A stretch of DNA of 40,244 nt. Source: Burkholderiales bacterium (GTDB taxonomy: Bacteria; Pseudomonadota; Gammaproteobacteria; Burkholderiales; Burkholderiaceae_C). The notes under the pieces are model-generated. The model searched no databases. It was not told the origin of the DNA and worked only from the letters and a program-made list of their open reading frames with translations. The DNA lies in the NCBI GenBank assembly GCA_025350145.1, contig JANXYH010000005.1, positions 1-40,244 of the forward strand. The letters run 5' to 3'. The position numbers were made by a program, and so were the translations under genes. Shown here one piece after another: positions 6,868 to 14,912 of this stretch; the first letter of the stretch is position 1, and every line of letters starts with the position of its first letter.

Positions 6868-7683
6868 ATGACCCCGCTGCTGCACTCCGACGAAGTCGCC
6901 CACTACCGGCGCCACGGCTGGGTCGTGCCGCGGTTTCGCCTGGGGGTCGACCAGGTCGGGCGGCTGCGCGAGGCACTTGATGAACTGCTGCGCCGCAACC
7001 CCGGCGTGCGCCCGGAGAAGCTGGTCTCGGCGCACATCGAACGCGACGGCGGGCGGGTCGACAACGGCGAGGGCGTGCGCGGCGTGGCCGAGTTCCTGGC
7101 GCTGGGGCGCGACCGCCAGATCGTCGATGTCGTCGCCGCCGTGCTCGGCGACGACCTGGTGCTTTGGGGCTGCCATGTCTTCTGCAAACCGGCGCTGCAG
7201 GGTTACGAGACGCCCTGGCACCAGGACGGCCACTACTGGCCGATCCGGCCACTGGCCACCTGCACCGCCTGGGTCGCGCTCGAGCCTTCGACCCGCGCCA
7301 ACGGCTGCCTGCGCGTCATCAGCGGCTCGCAGCGCGAGCAGCGGCTGTGGCCGCACCTGCACGAGGACCGCAGCGACCTGACGCTGAACCAGCGCATCGT
7401 CGATGACGGCATCGACATGTCAAAGTCCGTAGAGATCGAGCTGGAGCCGGGCCAGATGTCGCTGCACGACGTCTACATGGTGCATGGCGCGGCGGCCAAC
7501 ACCTCGGCGCAGCGCCGCACCGGCGTGGCGCTGCGCTACATGCCATCGACCTCGCTGTTCGACCGCAGCCTGCGCCCGGCGCAGGGCAAAACCGGCCTGG
7601 CGGTGGACTTCGCGCAGCGGCCGCTGTGGCTGGTCAAGGGCGTGGACCGCTGCGGCGGCAACGACTTCGTGACCGGGCACTGA
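6868..7683 (+). CDS. Phytanoyl-CoA dioxygenase (PhyH) family Fe(II)/2-oxoglutarate oxygenase
   Basis: 271 residues. The iron-binding facial triad is visible: His118 and Asp120 in ETPWHQDGHYW, and His206 in DVYMVHGAAANTS. An arginine about eleven residues later (RRTGVALRYMP) is placed to hold 2-oxoglutarate. These, plus LEPGQMSLHD before the second His, place it in the PhyH family, which hydroxylates small molecules or acyl chains using O2 and 2-oxoglutarate. The substrate is unknown. It is convergent with an acyl-CoA dehydrogenase gene 55 bp away; the pair suggests lipid or branched-acid breakdown but does not prove it. No clear ribosome-binding site is seen. Confidence 0.85.
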   Translation: MTPLLHSDEVAHYRRHGWVVPRFRLGVDQVGRLREALDELLRRNPGVRPEKLVSAHIERDGGRVDNGEGVRGVAEFLALGRDRQIVDVVAAVLGDDLVLWGCHVFCKPALQGYETPWHQDGHYWPIRPLATCTAWVALEPSTRANGCLRVISGSQREQRLWPHLHEDRSDLTLNQRIVDDGIDMSKSVEIELEPGQMSLHDVYMVHGAAANTSAQRRTGVALRYMPSTSLFDRSLRPAQGKTGLAVDFAQRPLWLVKGVDRCGGNDFVTGH

Positions 7684-7688
7684 GCGCC

Positions 7689-7700
7689 GGCCGCGCGGCC
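7689..7700. terminator. Palindrome between convergent genes, possible two-way terminator
   Basis: GGCCGCGCGGCC is a perfect 12-bp palindrome in the 55-bp gap between the converging dioxygenase and acyl-CoA dehydrogenase genes. There is no T-run on either side, so it is at best a weak intrinsic terminator. Confidence 0.25.
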
Positions 7701-7738
7701 CTCACAAGGACGCGAATGGGCGCTGACGGGGAGAGCCC

Positions 7739-8863
7739 TCACAGCAACCCGGCAATCCGCTCCAGCAGCATCTCGGTCGAGCCGTCGACAAAGCCGGCCA
7801 CCCGTGCGCCGATCAAATGGCGGGCGAAGGGTTCTTGCTCGCGCAGGCCCTCGGCGCCCATTGCCTGGGCCAGCGTAGCCAGTTGCTGCTCGGCCATGCG
7901 CGTGGCAACCAGCTTGGCCTGGGCGGCGATGAGCTGGGTGTCCAGCCCGGCGTCGACCGCCGCTGCGGCCTGCGCCACCAGCGCCCGGCTGGCTGCCAGG
8001 GCGGCTGCGGCCTCGGCCAGGCGCCAGCGCCAGCCCTGGTGCTGGCGCAGCGCCACGCCAAAGCTGTGGCGCTGGCGGCCATACGCCAGCGCCCGCTGCA
8101 GCGCCGCGTCGACCATGCCGCAGCACATCGCCGCGATGTAGATGCGGGCGCCATTGATGCTGCCCAGCGCCGCCTTGAAGGCTTGGCCCGGCGGGTGGAT
8201 CAGGGCCTCGTCGAGCGCCAGATAGCCGTCCAGGCGAAAGCCGCCGGTGCCGATGCTGTGCTGCCCGCCGAGGGCAAACGCCGGCTCGCGGACGAAACCG
8301 GGTTGCCGGCCATCGACCAGGAAGCAGGCGATGCCGCGGCCGCCGCTGCCGGGCTCGGTCTGGGCGTACAGCACCACCAAATCGGCCTCGGCGGCGTTGG
8401 TGATCCAGGCCTTGGCGCCATCGATCCGCCAGCCCCCGGGCACGCGGCTGGCGTGGGTGGTGATGGCGGCAAAGTCCGATCCTGCCCCGGGCTCGGTCAG
8501 CGCGGTGCAGCCCAGGCGCTGGCCGGCGACCAGCGCCGCGACATGGCGCGTGGCCAGTGCCGGCGCAGCGTCGCGCGCCAGCTTGGCGGCGACGTTGTGG
8601 CTGTTGACCAGCGACATCGCGAAACCGAAGTCAGCGCCGGCCAGGATCTCGGTCACCGCCGCCTTGCAGGCAAAGGACATGGCCAGCCCGCCCCAGGCCA
8701 GCGGCACCTGCAGCCGCGTCAGGCCAATCGCCACCGCCTCGTCCAAAGCCTCGCGGCCGATCCGCCGCTCGCGCTCCCAGCGCGCGGCGTGGACAGCGAC
8801 AACCTCGCGGGCATAGACCCGGGTGCGGGCCAGCAGGGCTTGTTCGGCGGCGGTCAAAGGCAT
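7739..8863 (-). CDS. Acyl-CoA dehydrogenase
   Basis: 374 residues, full length for the family. It has TEPGAGSD (123-130) and KAWITNA (151-157), the FAD/substrate-binding motifs of acyl-CoA dehydrogenases, and the expected C-terminal helical domain. It removes two hydrogens from an acyl-CoA and passes electrons to electron-transfer flavoprotein. The place normally held by the catalytic glutamate near the C-terminus reads FVDGSTEM, with Asp360. The alternative site used by isovaleryl-CoA dehydrogenase aligns with an alanine (SINGARIYIAA). Either aspartate acts as the base, or the enzyme is altered or belongs to a side branch of the family. The chain-length preference cannot be told. Confidence 0.87.
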   Translation of the reverse strand: MPLTAAEQALLARTRVYAREVVAVHAARWERERRIGREALDEAVAIGLTRLQVPLAWGGLAMSFACKAAVTEILAGADFGFAMSLVNSHNVAAKLARDAAPALATRHVAALVAGQRLGCTALTEPGAGSDFAAITTHASRVPGGWRIDGAKAWITNAAEADLVVLYAQTEPGSGGRGIACFLVDGRQPGFVREPAFALGGQHSIGTGGFRLDGYLALDEALIHPPGQAFKAALGSINGARIYIAAMCCGMVDAALQRALAYGRQRHSFGVALRQHQGWRWRLAEAAAALAASRALVAQAAAAVDAGLDTQLIAAQAKLVATRMAEQQLATLAQAMGAEGLREQEPFARHLIGARVAGFVDGSTEMLLERIAGLL

Positions 8864-8929
8864 GCGTTTTGGCGATCAGGCGGCGAGGGCGGGCGGGGCC
8901 GCATCCTATGCCGCTGCGGCGCAGCCGCG

Positions 8930-9213
8930 CTACGGCCCGCAGGCCCGGCCCATCAGCGCTTGCGACGGCGAGCCGGGGGCGACGGGTTGCCAGCCGGCGT
9001 CGGTTCGCAACGTGATCTCCTGGCTCAGGCCCTGGGCCACCGCCTCCTTGAGACCACCAAATTTGCACGATCCGGCCCTGGGCCAGGCGGCAATCGACCT
9101 GCCGCAGGCTTTGGTTGGCCATCGCCTCGCCACGCTGCGGCCCGGCGTCCTGGCTGGCCAGGCGCTGGACGCGGCACAGATCGCCGCTGGCGCTGAGCGT
9201 GGCGGGGCCGAAG
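8930..9213 (-). pseudogene. Truncated, frameshifted duplicate of the adhesin-E-like gene
   Basis: About 280 bp that match, base for base over long runs, the 3' part of the adhesin-E-like gene at 11691-12089, on the same strand. Both encode LSASGDL(C/R)RVQRLASQDAG, then VDCRLAQGRIVQ, and end PGSPSQALMGR(A/V)CGP. In this copy a frame change splits the protein after the GRIVQIW region and the 5' end is replaced by an IS110 fragment. It is a dead partial copy. Confidence 0.75.
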
Positions 9214-9544
9214 CTGGCCAGCCCGGCCAACCACTCGGCGTCGAGCATGTCGGTCTTGCGCTCGGGAGCATGCAGGATGAAGTGGGCGTTGACGACCCAG
9301 ACCGCGATGCCGGCGTTTTTTCCAGGTGGGCGTAGACGCTCTTCCAGTAGATGCCGGTGCTCTCCATGACCACGAGCTGAACCTGCTGCTCGGCCAGCCA
9401 GGCAGCCAGGGCAAGGCAGTCGCGCTTGAGGCTACCGAACTCCCGACTTCGCCTGCTCACCGCCGAGCCGTCGGGCTGCTCAATGAGAACCGTGACCACA
9501 TGCAGCATGCGGTGCACATCGGTACCGGCCACGCGCCGGTGCAT
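9214..9544 (-). pseudogene. IS110-family transposase 5' fragment, frameshifted
   Basis: The frame reads VAGTDVHRMLHVVTVLI, then LVVMESTGIYWKSVYAHLE. This is the N-terminal RuvC-like domain of IS110 transposases, with the first catalytic aspartate in GTDVH. A frame change at a run of six A residues (minus strand, near 9312-9317) moves the continuation, IAVWVVN and then KTDMLDAEWLAGLASFGP, to another frame. Similarity stops at 9213, where the duplicated adhesin segment begins. The C-terminal serine region is missing, so the element is dead. Confidence 0.75.
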
Positions 9545-9892
9545 GGCACCGGTGCGCTGCAAGAGGCCTTGCACCGAAGCCGGTTCGGGCCTCTTTACCG
9601 TACGTGCCGCCACCCGCTCTACGGCAATGGCGCAAGCGGCGCAACAATCGGCGGGACGGAAAGGGCCAGTTGGAGGTCCGGTCAGGCGCCGGGGTCGGGC
9701 CTTCATTCGTGTTGCGACCACTTCACCCCTGCGTGCCACCTCAGATGGTGCACCGACCCCGGGTTTTCATACTCGGGGGCGAGTGAATCAAATTATGATT
9801 GGTTGAACCTCATAGCCCACCTCCGGTGCCGACCGAGCGAACTGCAAGGCGCCCGCGTGGGACAATCGTAGAGCATTTACTGGGAGACTCAC
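9545..9892. other. Intergenic stretch, no gene recognised
   Basis: About 350 bp between the IS110 fragment and the Fic gene. Plus-strand open frames cross it but resemble nothing known. The last part becomes AT-richer and ends with GGGAGA eight bases before the GTG start of the Fic gene, so the promoter of that gene should lie here. No clear -35/-10 pair could be chosen. Confidence 0.4.
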
Positions 9893-11257
9893 GTGTTCAA
9901 CTTGGAAGGGACCCCATACCTCCTCGATCAAAAGGCATCGGAGCAGGTCAGGTCGCGACTTGATGAAATCGAAGAGCGCGTATCGCTTCTGCGCCACAAC
10001 GGAACGCTCAGTGAGCAAACCGTCAAGGATTACTACGGCGAAAAGCGATTTGAACAGGTCGCGGAATCGAACGCCATTGAAGGAAGCACGTTATCCGCCG
10101 GTGAGACCGAATTGGCCGTACTAAAGGGCATAACGATTACAGGCCACGACCCTGCCTACGCGAAAGATGCCATGGCGCTGGACCGCGCGCTAACCCGCAT
10201 CACAGAGCTGGCACGGGACACAAAGCACCCTACTGACATATCCCAACTCCACGAAGTCCACGCCTTGCTTCTGGAAGATCGGCCAGGCGCAGGAATCTTC
10301 CGGAGCGAGCGCGTCACGATCCGAGGCGCGAAGCACACTCCTCCGAAGACGTGGGAGCAGATCATGGGGATGATGACCGACTGGCAATCTTGGTCCGCCG
10401 AGAACGGCAGTCTGCCCGCACCGATTCGATCGGCAATCATGCACGCATGGCTAACGCACGTGCATCCGTTCATTGACGGCAACGGCCGACTTTCTAGGGC
10501 CATCGGGAACCTTGAGTTCATTCGTGCTGGCTATCCGCCAATAATTATCAAGAAAAAGGAACGGGATCGCTATATCGAAGCCTTGGCCGAGTCAGACGAG
10601 GGCGGCGACATACGGTCATTTTTGGAACTTATCTTTGATCGGATTGAGGGCGGGCTCACCGGCCTCGAATTGTCCGCAAAGAGAAGGCAAGGCTTCAACC
10701 CCGTTATTGAGAAGATTCGCCAGATGCAGGAAATGCAACTCTACATTTGGGAAACTGGCGTCAAGCTACTTGCCTCAATCATTGGGCATCGCTTGACGCA
10801 GCTCCTAGAGCGAGTGGGTGGCACTGGAAGCATTCGGCTTTATGACTCCCCGCTTGACCTAGACGACTACTTGGAAGTGTGCGGTGGCAGGAGTGTCTCA
10901 AGAAGTTGGGCGTTTGCCGTCAAGATCGAGATCCCGGGCGTATCTCATCTTGAGAAGCTTACATATATCGGCCATCGAAGCACCCGGATTCATCAATTTA
11001 TGAACTACGAGGGTGGCCCATCTCTGTACTGGTCATCAAAGAACCCTGCGAACTTCCCAAAATGGCTTTCTGACGGTGAGAATTCCCCGTATGCAATGGA
11101 GCTGACTTCAAAGGCAGGCAACGGCGACGAGTGGATTGCCCGACTCGCGGATGACTCAGTCCAAAGAATTCAAACAACGGAGTTGGCATCAAGAATTGCT
11201 GATTCGTTGGTCCATCAACTAAACGAGAACTACTGCGCCGACACGGTTTTCAAGTAG
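9893..11257 (+). CDS. Fic-domain protein with long C-terminal extension
   Basis: 454 residues from a GTG with GGGAGA upstream. The Fic core motif HPFIDGNGRL is at 191-200, matching the HPFx(D/E)GNGR signature of enzymes that move AMP from ATP to target proteins. An inhibitory-helix motif, SNAIEG (59-64), lies before the core, which makes it a class II (self-inhibited) Fic protein. Residues 85-165 fit the usual N-terminal helices. From about 265 to the end there is roughly 190 residues of no recognised domain, beginning with helix-like sequence and then a beta-rich region with Trp and Tyr. The gene is more AT-rich than its neighbours and lies between IS relics, so it is probably acquired. Target and role are unknown. 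Confidence 0.87.
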   Translation: MFNLEGTPYLLDQKASEQVRSRLDEIEERVSLLRHNGTLSEQTVKDYYGEKRFEQVAESNAIEGSTLSAGETELAVLKGITITGHDPAYAKDAMALDRALTRITELARDTKHPTDISQLHEVHALLLEDRPGAGIFRSERVTIRGAKHTPPKTWEQIMGMMTDWQSWSAENGSLPAPIRSAIMHAWLTHVHPFIDGNGRLSRAIGNLEFIRAGYPPIIIKKKERDRYIEALAESDEGGDIRSFLELIFDRIEGGLTGLELSAKRRQGFNPVIEKIRQMQEMQLYIWETGVKLLASIIGHRLTQLLERVGGTGSIRLYDSPLDLDDYLEVCGGRSVSRSWAFAVKIEIPGVSHLEKLTYIGHRSTRIHQFMNYEGGPSLYWSSKNPANFPKWLSDGENSPYAMELTSKAGNGDEWIARLADDSVQRIQTTELASRIADSLVHQLNENYCADTVFK

Positions 11258-11420
11258 GCGCTGGGCATTGGGCTGCTGCCGTCGAGCCCGACGCTGCGCC
11301 AGCGGCTGAATGTCCAAGCCCAGGCACTGTTCGAACCTGTGCCGGGGTGGTCGAGACGCTGCTGCTCAGTCAGCGGCCCGGCTACAGCGCGCTGGGCCCG
11401 AGCGTGCCGGTGCGGCATGC
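11258..11420 (+). pseudogene. IS1380-like transposase fragment
   Basis: Right after the Fic stop codon the plus strand encodes ALGIGLLPSSPTLRQRLNVQ. The block LG---LPS-PTLRQRLD is typical of the N-terminal region of IS1380-family transposases. A frame change follows near 11340, with VVETLLLS continuing in another frame, and similarity then fades. It is too short to be functional. Confidence 0.5.
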
Positions 11421-11690
11421 GACCAAGCGCAGGCGATTGAGGGCCAACCAAAGCCCCAATCGAGTTCACGGATCCCGAAAATAGCGCACCGCGCGGGTTG
11501 TGGCGTGGGCCAGCCAAGGTGCAGAGGTGACAAACCAAGCGCTTTGACCGCACCCTGCGCACGAAATACGCGACCAGCAAAGTCTGGCCAGTATGCGATG
11601 GGTTCGGCACCGCTGCGGGTGCACATATTCGGCGGTCGAGGCGTCGACGGCGGGCCTTGGGGGAGTTTCAGGTGACCGATTCAGGTCTCC
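11421..11690. other. Intergenic stretch, nothing recognised
   Basis: About 270 bp downstream of the adhesin-E-like gene and after the IS1380 fragment. Frames on both strands are open but carry no recognisable motif, start signal or repeat. Confidence 0.35.
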
Positions 11691-12089
11691 TCAAGGCCCA
11701 CAAACCCGGCCCATCAGCGCCTGCGAGGGCGAGCCGGGGGCGATCGGTTGCCAGCCGGTGTCGGTGCGGAAGGTGATCTCCAGGCTCAGGCCCTGCGCCA
11801 TCGCGTCCTGAAACCACCACATCTGCACGATCCGGCCTTGGGCCAGGCGGCAATCGACCTGCCACAGGCTTTGGTTGGACATCGCCTCGCGCTGGGGCCC
11901 GGCGTCCTGGCTGGCCAGGCGCTGGACGCGGCGCAGATCGCCGCTGGCGCTGAGCGTGGCCGGGTCGAAGTAGTGGCGCATGCCGGCCTCGGCAGCGCCG
12001 ACTTCGACCCAGGCCGCGCCGGCCGGACCGGCAAGCGCGCCCAGCATGGCCACCAGGCCGCAGGCCCAGGGCAGAACGCGGCGGGCCAC
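11691..12089 (-). CDS. Surface-adhesin E-like secreted protein
   Basis: 132 residues from a GTG that overlaps the stop of otnI (TGAGGTG), so it is the last gene of that operon. The N-terminus MARRVLPWACGLVAMLGALA followed by GPAGAA is a clear signal peptide. The mature part starts WVEVGAAE and has YFDPATLS, RRVQRLAS, a QVDCRLAQGRIVQ segment, a W-QPIAPGS segment and a final cysteine (GRVCGP). This pattern (W...Y.D..S....R.....DC......C) is that of the surface-adhesin protein E domain, which in Haemophilus binds host proteins; in environmental bacteria its role is unknown. A partial copy lies at 8930-9213. Its place behind sugar-acid genes may be coincidental. Confidence 0.72.
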   Translation of the reverse strand: MARRVLPWACGLVAMLGALAGPAGAAWVEVGAAEAGMRHYFDPATLSASGDLRRVQRLASQDAGPQREAMSNQSLWQVDCRLAQGRIVQMWWFQDAMAQGLSLEITFRTDTGWQPIAPGSPSQALMGRVCGP

Positions 12090-12090
12090 C

Positions 12091-12885
12091 TCAGCGGCCC
12101 GGCCGGGTGGCCTTGTTGAGCCAGCCCAGGCCGGCGCTGGTGTCGCCCCTGGGCCGGTATTCGCATCCGACCCAGCCGTCGTAGCCCAGCGCGTCGAGTT
12201 CGTCGAACAGGGCCGGGAAGTTGAGCTCGCCCAGGTCGGGCTCGTGGCGCAGCGGGACGCCGGCAATCTGGATGTGGCCGACCCGGCCGCCGGGCAGGTA
12301 CTGGCGCAGTTTGGCAGTCAGGTCGCCCTCGACGATCTGGCAGTGGTACAGGTCCATCTGCACCTTCAGGTTGGCGGCGCCGACCTCGTGCACGATGGCG
12401 TGGGCTTGGTCCTGGCGGTTGAGAAAGTAGCCAGGGATGTCGCGGCGGTTGATCGGCTCGATCAGGATGTCCACACCCTGGCCTGCGGCCTGCTGCGCCG
12501 CCCAGGCGAGGTTGCCCAGATAGCAGTCGCGCATCGCCGCCAGGTCGACGCCGGGGGCCTCCAGCCCGGCCATGACATGCAGGCGCGGGCAGGCCAGCGC
12601 GGCGGCATAGGCCAGCGCCTGGGCTATGCCGCGGCGGAACTCGTCCTGGCGCCCGGCCAGGGCGGCGATGCCGCGCTCGCCAGCCTCGAAGTCGCCCGGC
12701 GGGGCGTTGAACAGCACCTGCTGCAGGCCATGGGCTTGGAGTTGTGCGGCCAGCTCGGCGCGCCCATGGGCGTAGGGGAAGAGGTACTCGACGGCGGCAA
12801 AGCCATCGGCGGCGGCGGCGGCAAAGCGGTCTACGAAGCCATGCTGGGGGTAGAGCATGCTGAGGTTGGCGGCAAAGCGGGGCAT
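12091..12885 (-). CDS. otnI: 2-oxo-tetronate isomerase (hydroxypyruvate isomerase family)
   Basis: 264 residues from the ATG at 12885; the longer frame adds 21 residues that do not match the family. It starts [20 protein letters not shown], typical of the Hyi/OtnI xylose-isomerase-like TIM-barrel family. Metal-site glutamates and histidines are visible in [17 protein letters not shown] and GHIQIAG. OtnI interconverts 2-oxo- and 3-oxo-tetronate, so that product of the dehydrogenase LtnD can enter the kinase/decarboxylase steps. Its position directly after otnC, in an operon with otnK and ltnD, argues for OtnI rather than hydroxypyruvate isomerase. Genes before and after are 16 bp away or overlapping. 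Confidence 0.88.
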   Translation of the reverse strand: MPRFAANLSMLYPQHGFVDRFAAAAADGFAAVEYLFPYAHGRAELAAQLQAHGLQQVLFNAPPGDFEAGERGIAALAGRQDEFRRGIAQALAYAAALACPRLHVMAGLEAPGVDLAAMRDCYLGNLAWAAQQAAGQGVDILIEPINRRDIPGYFLNRQDQAHAIVHEVGAANLKVQMDLYHCQIVEGDLTAKLRQYLPGGRVGHIQIAGVPLRHEPDLGELNFPALFDELDALGYDGWVGCEYRPRGDTSAGLGWLNKATRPGR

Positions 12886-12901
12886 GGTCGGCAATCCTGG
12901 G

Positions 12902-13552
12902 TTACCAGCGCGCGCCGAAGCGGCTGCGCAATTCGGCGATCTGGGCATCGTTGAGTGGCGCCGGGCGGGGGTCGGTCAGCAGCCACAGCTTGGCGGTTTC
13001 TTCCAGCTCTTCCAGCACCGCGCTGGCCTCGGCCGGGCTGCGGTGCCAGACGTTGGGGCCCAGCCGGTCCAGCATCACCGCGCGCAGCATCGCCGGGCGG
13101 GCGGCGATGGCCTCGGCCACCCGCTCGCCCACCGCCGGGTCGCCGGGGCAGTGGTAGGGGATCAGCGGCACATGGCCGACCTTCATCACGTAGTAGGGCG
13201 TGATCGGCGGCAGGATGTCGTCGGGCCGCCAGACGCCGGCCAGGGTCAGCGCCACCAGGTGGCTGCAATGGCTGTGGATGACGCAGCCGGCCTGGGCGTC
13301 GGCGGCGTAGATGCGGCGGTGCAGGGCCAGGGTCTTGCTGGCCGGCTGGCCGCTGCGCTGCTGGCCGTCGGCGTCGACCCTGGCCAGCGTCTCGGGCTGC
13401 AACCGGCCCAGGCAGGCGTCGGTCGGGGTGATGAGGATGCCGCCGTCGTCCAGCCGCGCGCTGATGTTGCCGGCGCTGGCGTGGACATAGCCGCGCTCAT
13501 ACAGCGAACGCCCGACCCGGCAGATCTCGTCGCGCAGTTCGCTGTCGTTCAT
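12902..13552 (-). CDS. otnC: 3-oxo-tetronate 4-phosphate decarboxylase (class II aldolase family)
   Basis: 216 residues, normal for the class II aldolase/adducin family. Visible motifs are ASAGNIS (25-31), the zinc-ligand cluster HSHCSH (93-98) and, further on, [10 protein letters not shown], which carries a further metal histidine. Where fuculose-type aldolases have SSEW there is SKTLALH, without the glutamate, consistent with a decarboxylase rather than a retro-aldolase. OtnC splits CO2 from 3-oxo-tetronate 4-phosphate to give dihydroxyacetone phosphate. It follows otnK by 24 bases and precedes otnI by 16, all on the minus strand, so the three act in one operon. Confidence 0.88.
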   Translation of the reverse strand: MNDSELRDEICRVGRSLYERGYVHASAGNISARLDDGGILITPTDACLGRLQPETLARVDADGQQRSGQPASKTLALHRRIYAADAQAGCVIHSHCSHLVALTLAGVWRPDDILPPITPYYVMKVGHVPLIPYHCPGDPAVGERVAEAIAARPAMLRAVMLDRLGPNVWHRSPAEASAVLEELEETAKLWLLTDPRPAPLNDAQIAELRSRFGARW

Positions 13553-13576
13553 GGCAGCAGGGTCATGGCAGCAGAG

Positions 13577-14908
13577 TCATGGCAGCAGCGCGAAGGCGCG
13601 GCTGAAGAAATCGCTGCCGCCAAAGTTGCCCGACTTCAGCGCCAGGTGCAGGCCGCTGTCAGGGCGCAGCGGCAGGGCGGCGTGGCACCAGGGCACACCC
13701 GGGTCGATCTGCGCGCCGATGCGCAGGCGGTCGATCTGCAGCGCCTGCACGCAGGCGCCCGAGGTCTCGCCGCCGGCCACGATCAACTGCCCGGCGCCCT
13801 GGGCCACCAGTGCCCGCGCCGCCGCCGCCAGTGCCCGCTCGACCCGCGCCCCGGCCGCCGCCACGCCAAGGCTGGCCTGCACCTGCGCCACCGCTGCCGT
13901 GTCGGCGGTGCTGTAGACCAGCAGCGGCTGGTCCGGGCGGGCCTGCCATTGCTGCTGCGCCCAGGCGGCGATGGCGCTGGTGGTGGCGTCCTCGGCGTCC
14001 TCGGCATCCTCGGACAGGGGGTCTAACGCCCAGGCCGACCCAGCGGCGGCGATGAACGCTGCCACCTGCGCCTGGGTGGCGCTGGAGCAACTGCCCGAGA
14101 CGATCGCCCGCCGGCCGGCCGCCGCCGGCAGCACCGCCGCCGCCGCCGATGGCCTGATCCCCCAATTGGCCGGCAGGCCTATCGCCAGGCCCGAGCCGGC
14201 GCAGACCACCGCCATGCCCTTGGCCGCCGCGCCCAGGCGCATCAGGTCGTCGTTGCTGACCGCGTCGGCGATCGCCATCGCCACGCCCTGCTCTTGCAGC
14301 GCGGCGATGCGCTCGCCCACCGCCGCCGCCGAGGTGGCCACGCTGCGGTGGTCGATCAGGCCGACCTGGCGCCCGCCCGCCGGGTCGAGCTGGGCCTGCA
14401 GCACCCGCAGCAGGTTGGCGTCGGTCATCGGCGTCAGCGGGTGGTGGCGCATGCCGCTGTCCGAGAGCAGCACATCGCCGACGAACAAATGGCCCTTGAA
14501 GACCGTCCGGCCGTTGTCCGGAAAGGCCGGCGTGGCGATGCTGAAGCGGCATTGCAGCTCGTCCATCAGCGCCGCCAGCACCGGGCCGATGTTGCCTGCC
14601 GGGGTCGAGTCGAAGGTCGAGCAGACCTTGAAATAAATCTGCTCGGCGCCCTGGGCCCGGAGCCAGCGGCAGGCCGCCAGCGATTGCGCCACGGCGTCGC
14701 TGGCGGCGATGGTGCGCGACTTCAGCGCCACCACCAGCGCGTCGGCCTCGGGCGCATGCCCGTCGGCGTCAGGCGCTTGGCCGTCGGCCGGCAGGCCTAT
14801 GGTCTGGACCACCCGCATGCCGGCGCGCACCAGGTTGTTGGCCAGGTCGGTGGCGCCGGTGAAATCGTCGGCGATGCAGCCCAGCAGCAGCCCGCGGGTG
14901 CCGGCCAT
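13577..14908 (-). CDS. otnK: 3-oxo-tetronate kinase (DUF1537 family)
   Basis: 443 residues, full length. The N-terminal acid-sugar-binding domain starts LLLGCIADDFTGATDLANNL, with the ADDFTGATD signature of DUF1537 kinases. The C-terminal ATP-binding domain has VAGGETSGA (GGETSG at 379-384) and the closing LKSGNFGG segment. The family phosphorylates four-carbon acid sugars; with OtnC and OtnI beside it the substrate should be 3-oxo-tetronate, phosphorylated at C4. The start lies four bases after the stop of ltnD, so translation is probably coupled. Confidence 0.92.
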   Translation of the reverse strand: MAGTRGLLLGCIADDFTGATDLANNLVRAGMRVVQTIGLPADGQAPDADGHAPEADALVVALKSRTIAASDAVAQSLAACRWLRAQGAEQIYFKVCSTFDSTPAGNIGPVLAALMDELQCRFSIATPAFPDNGRTVFKGHLFVGDVLLSDSGMRHHPLTPMTDANLLRVLQAQLDPAGGRQVGLIDHRSVATSAAAVGERIAALQEQGVAMAIADAVSNDDLMRLGAAAKGMAVVCAGSGLAIGLPANWGIRPSAAAAVLPAAAGRRAIVSGSCSSATQAQVAAFIAAAGSAWALDPLSEDAEDAEDATTSAIAAWAQQQWQARPDQPLLVYSTADTAAVAQVQASLGVAAAGARVERALAAAARALVAQGAGQLIVAGGETSGACVQALQIDRLRIGAQIDPGVPWCHAALPLRPDSGLHLALKSGNFGGSDFFSRAFALLP

Positions 14909-14912
14909 GGCA

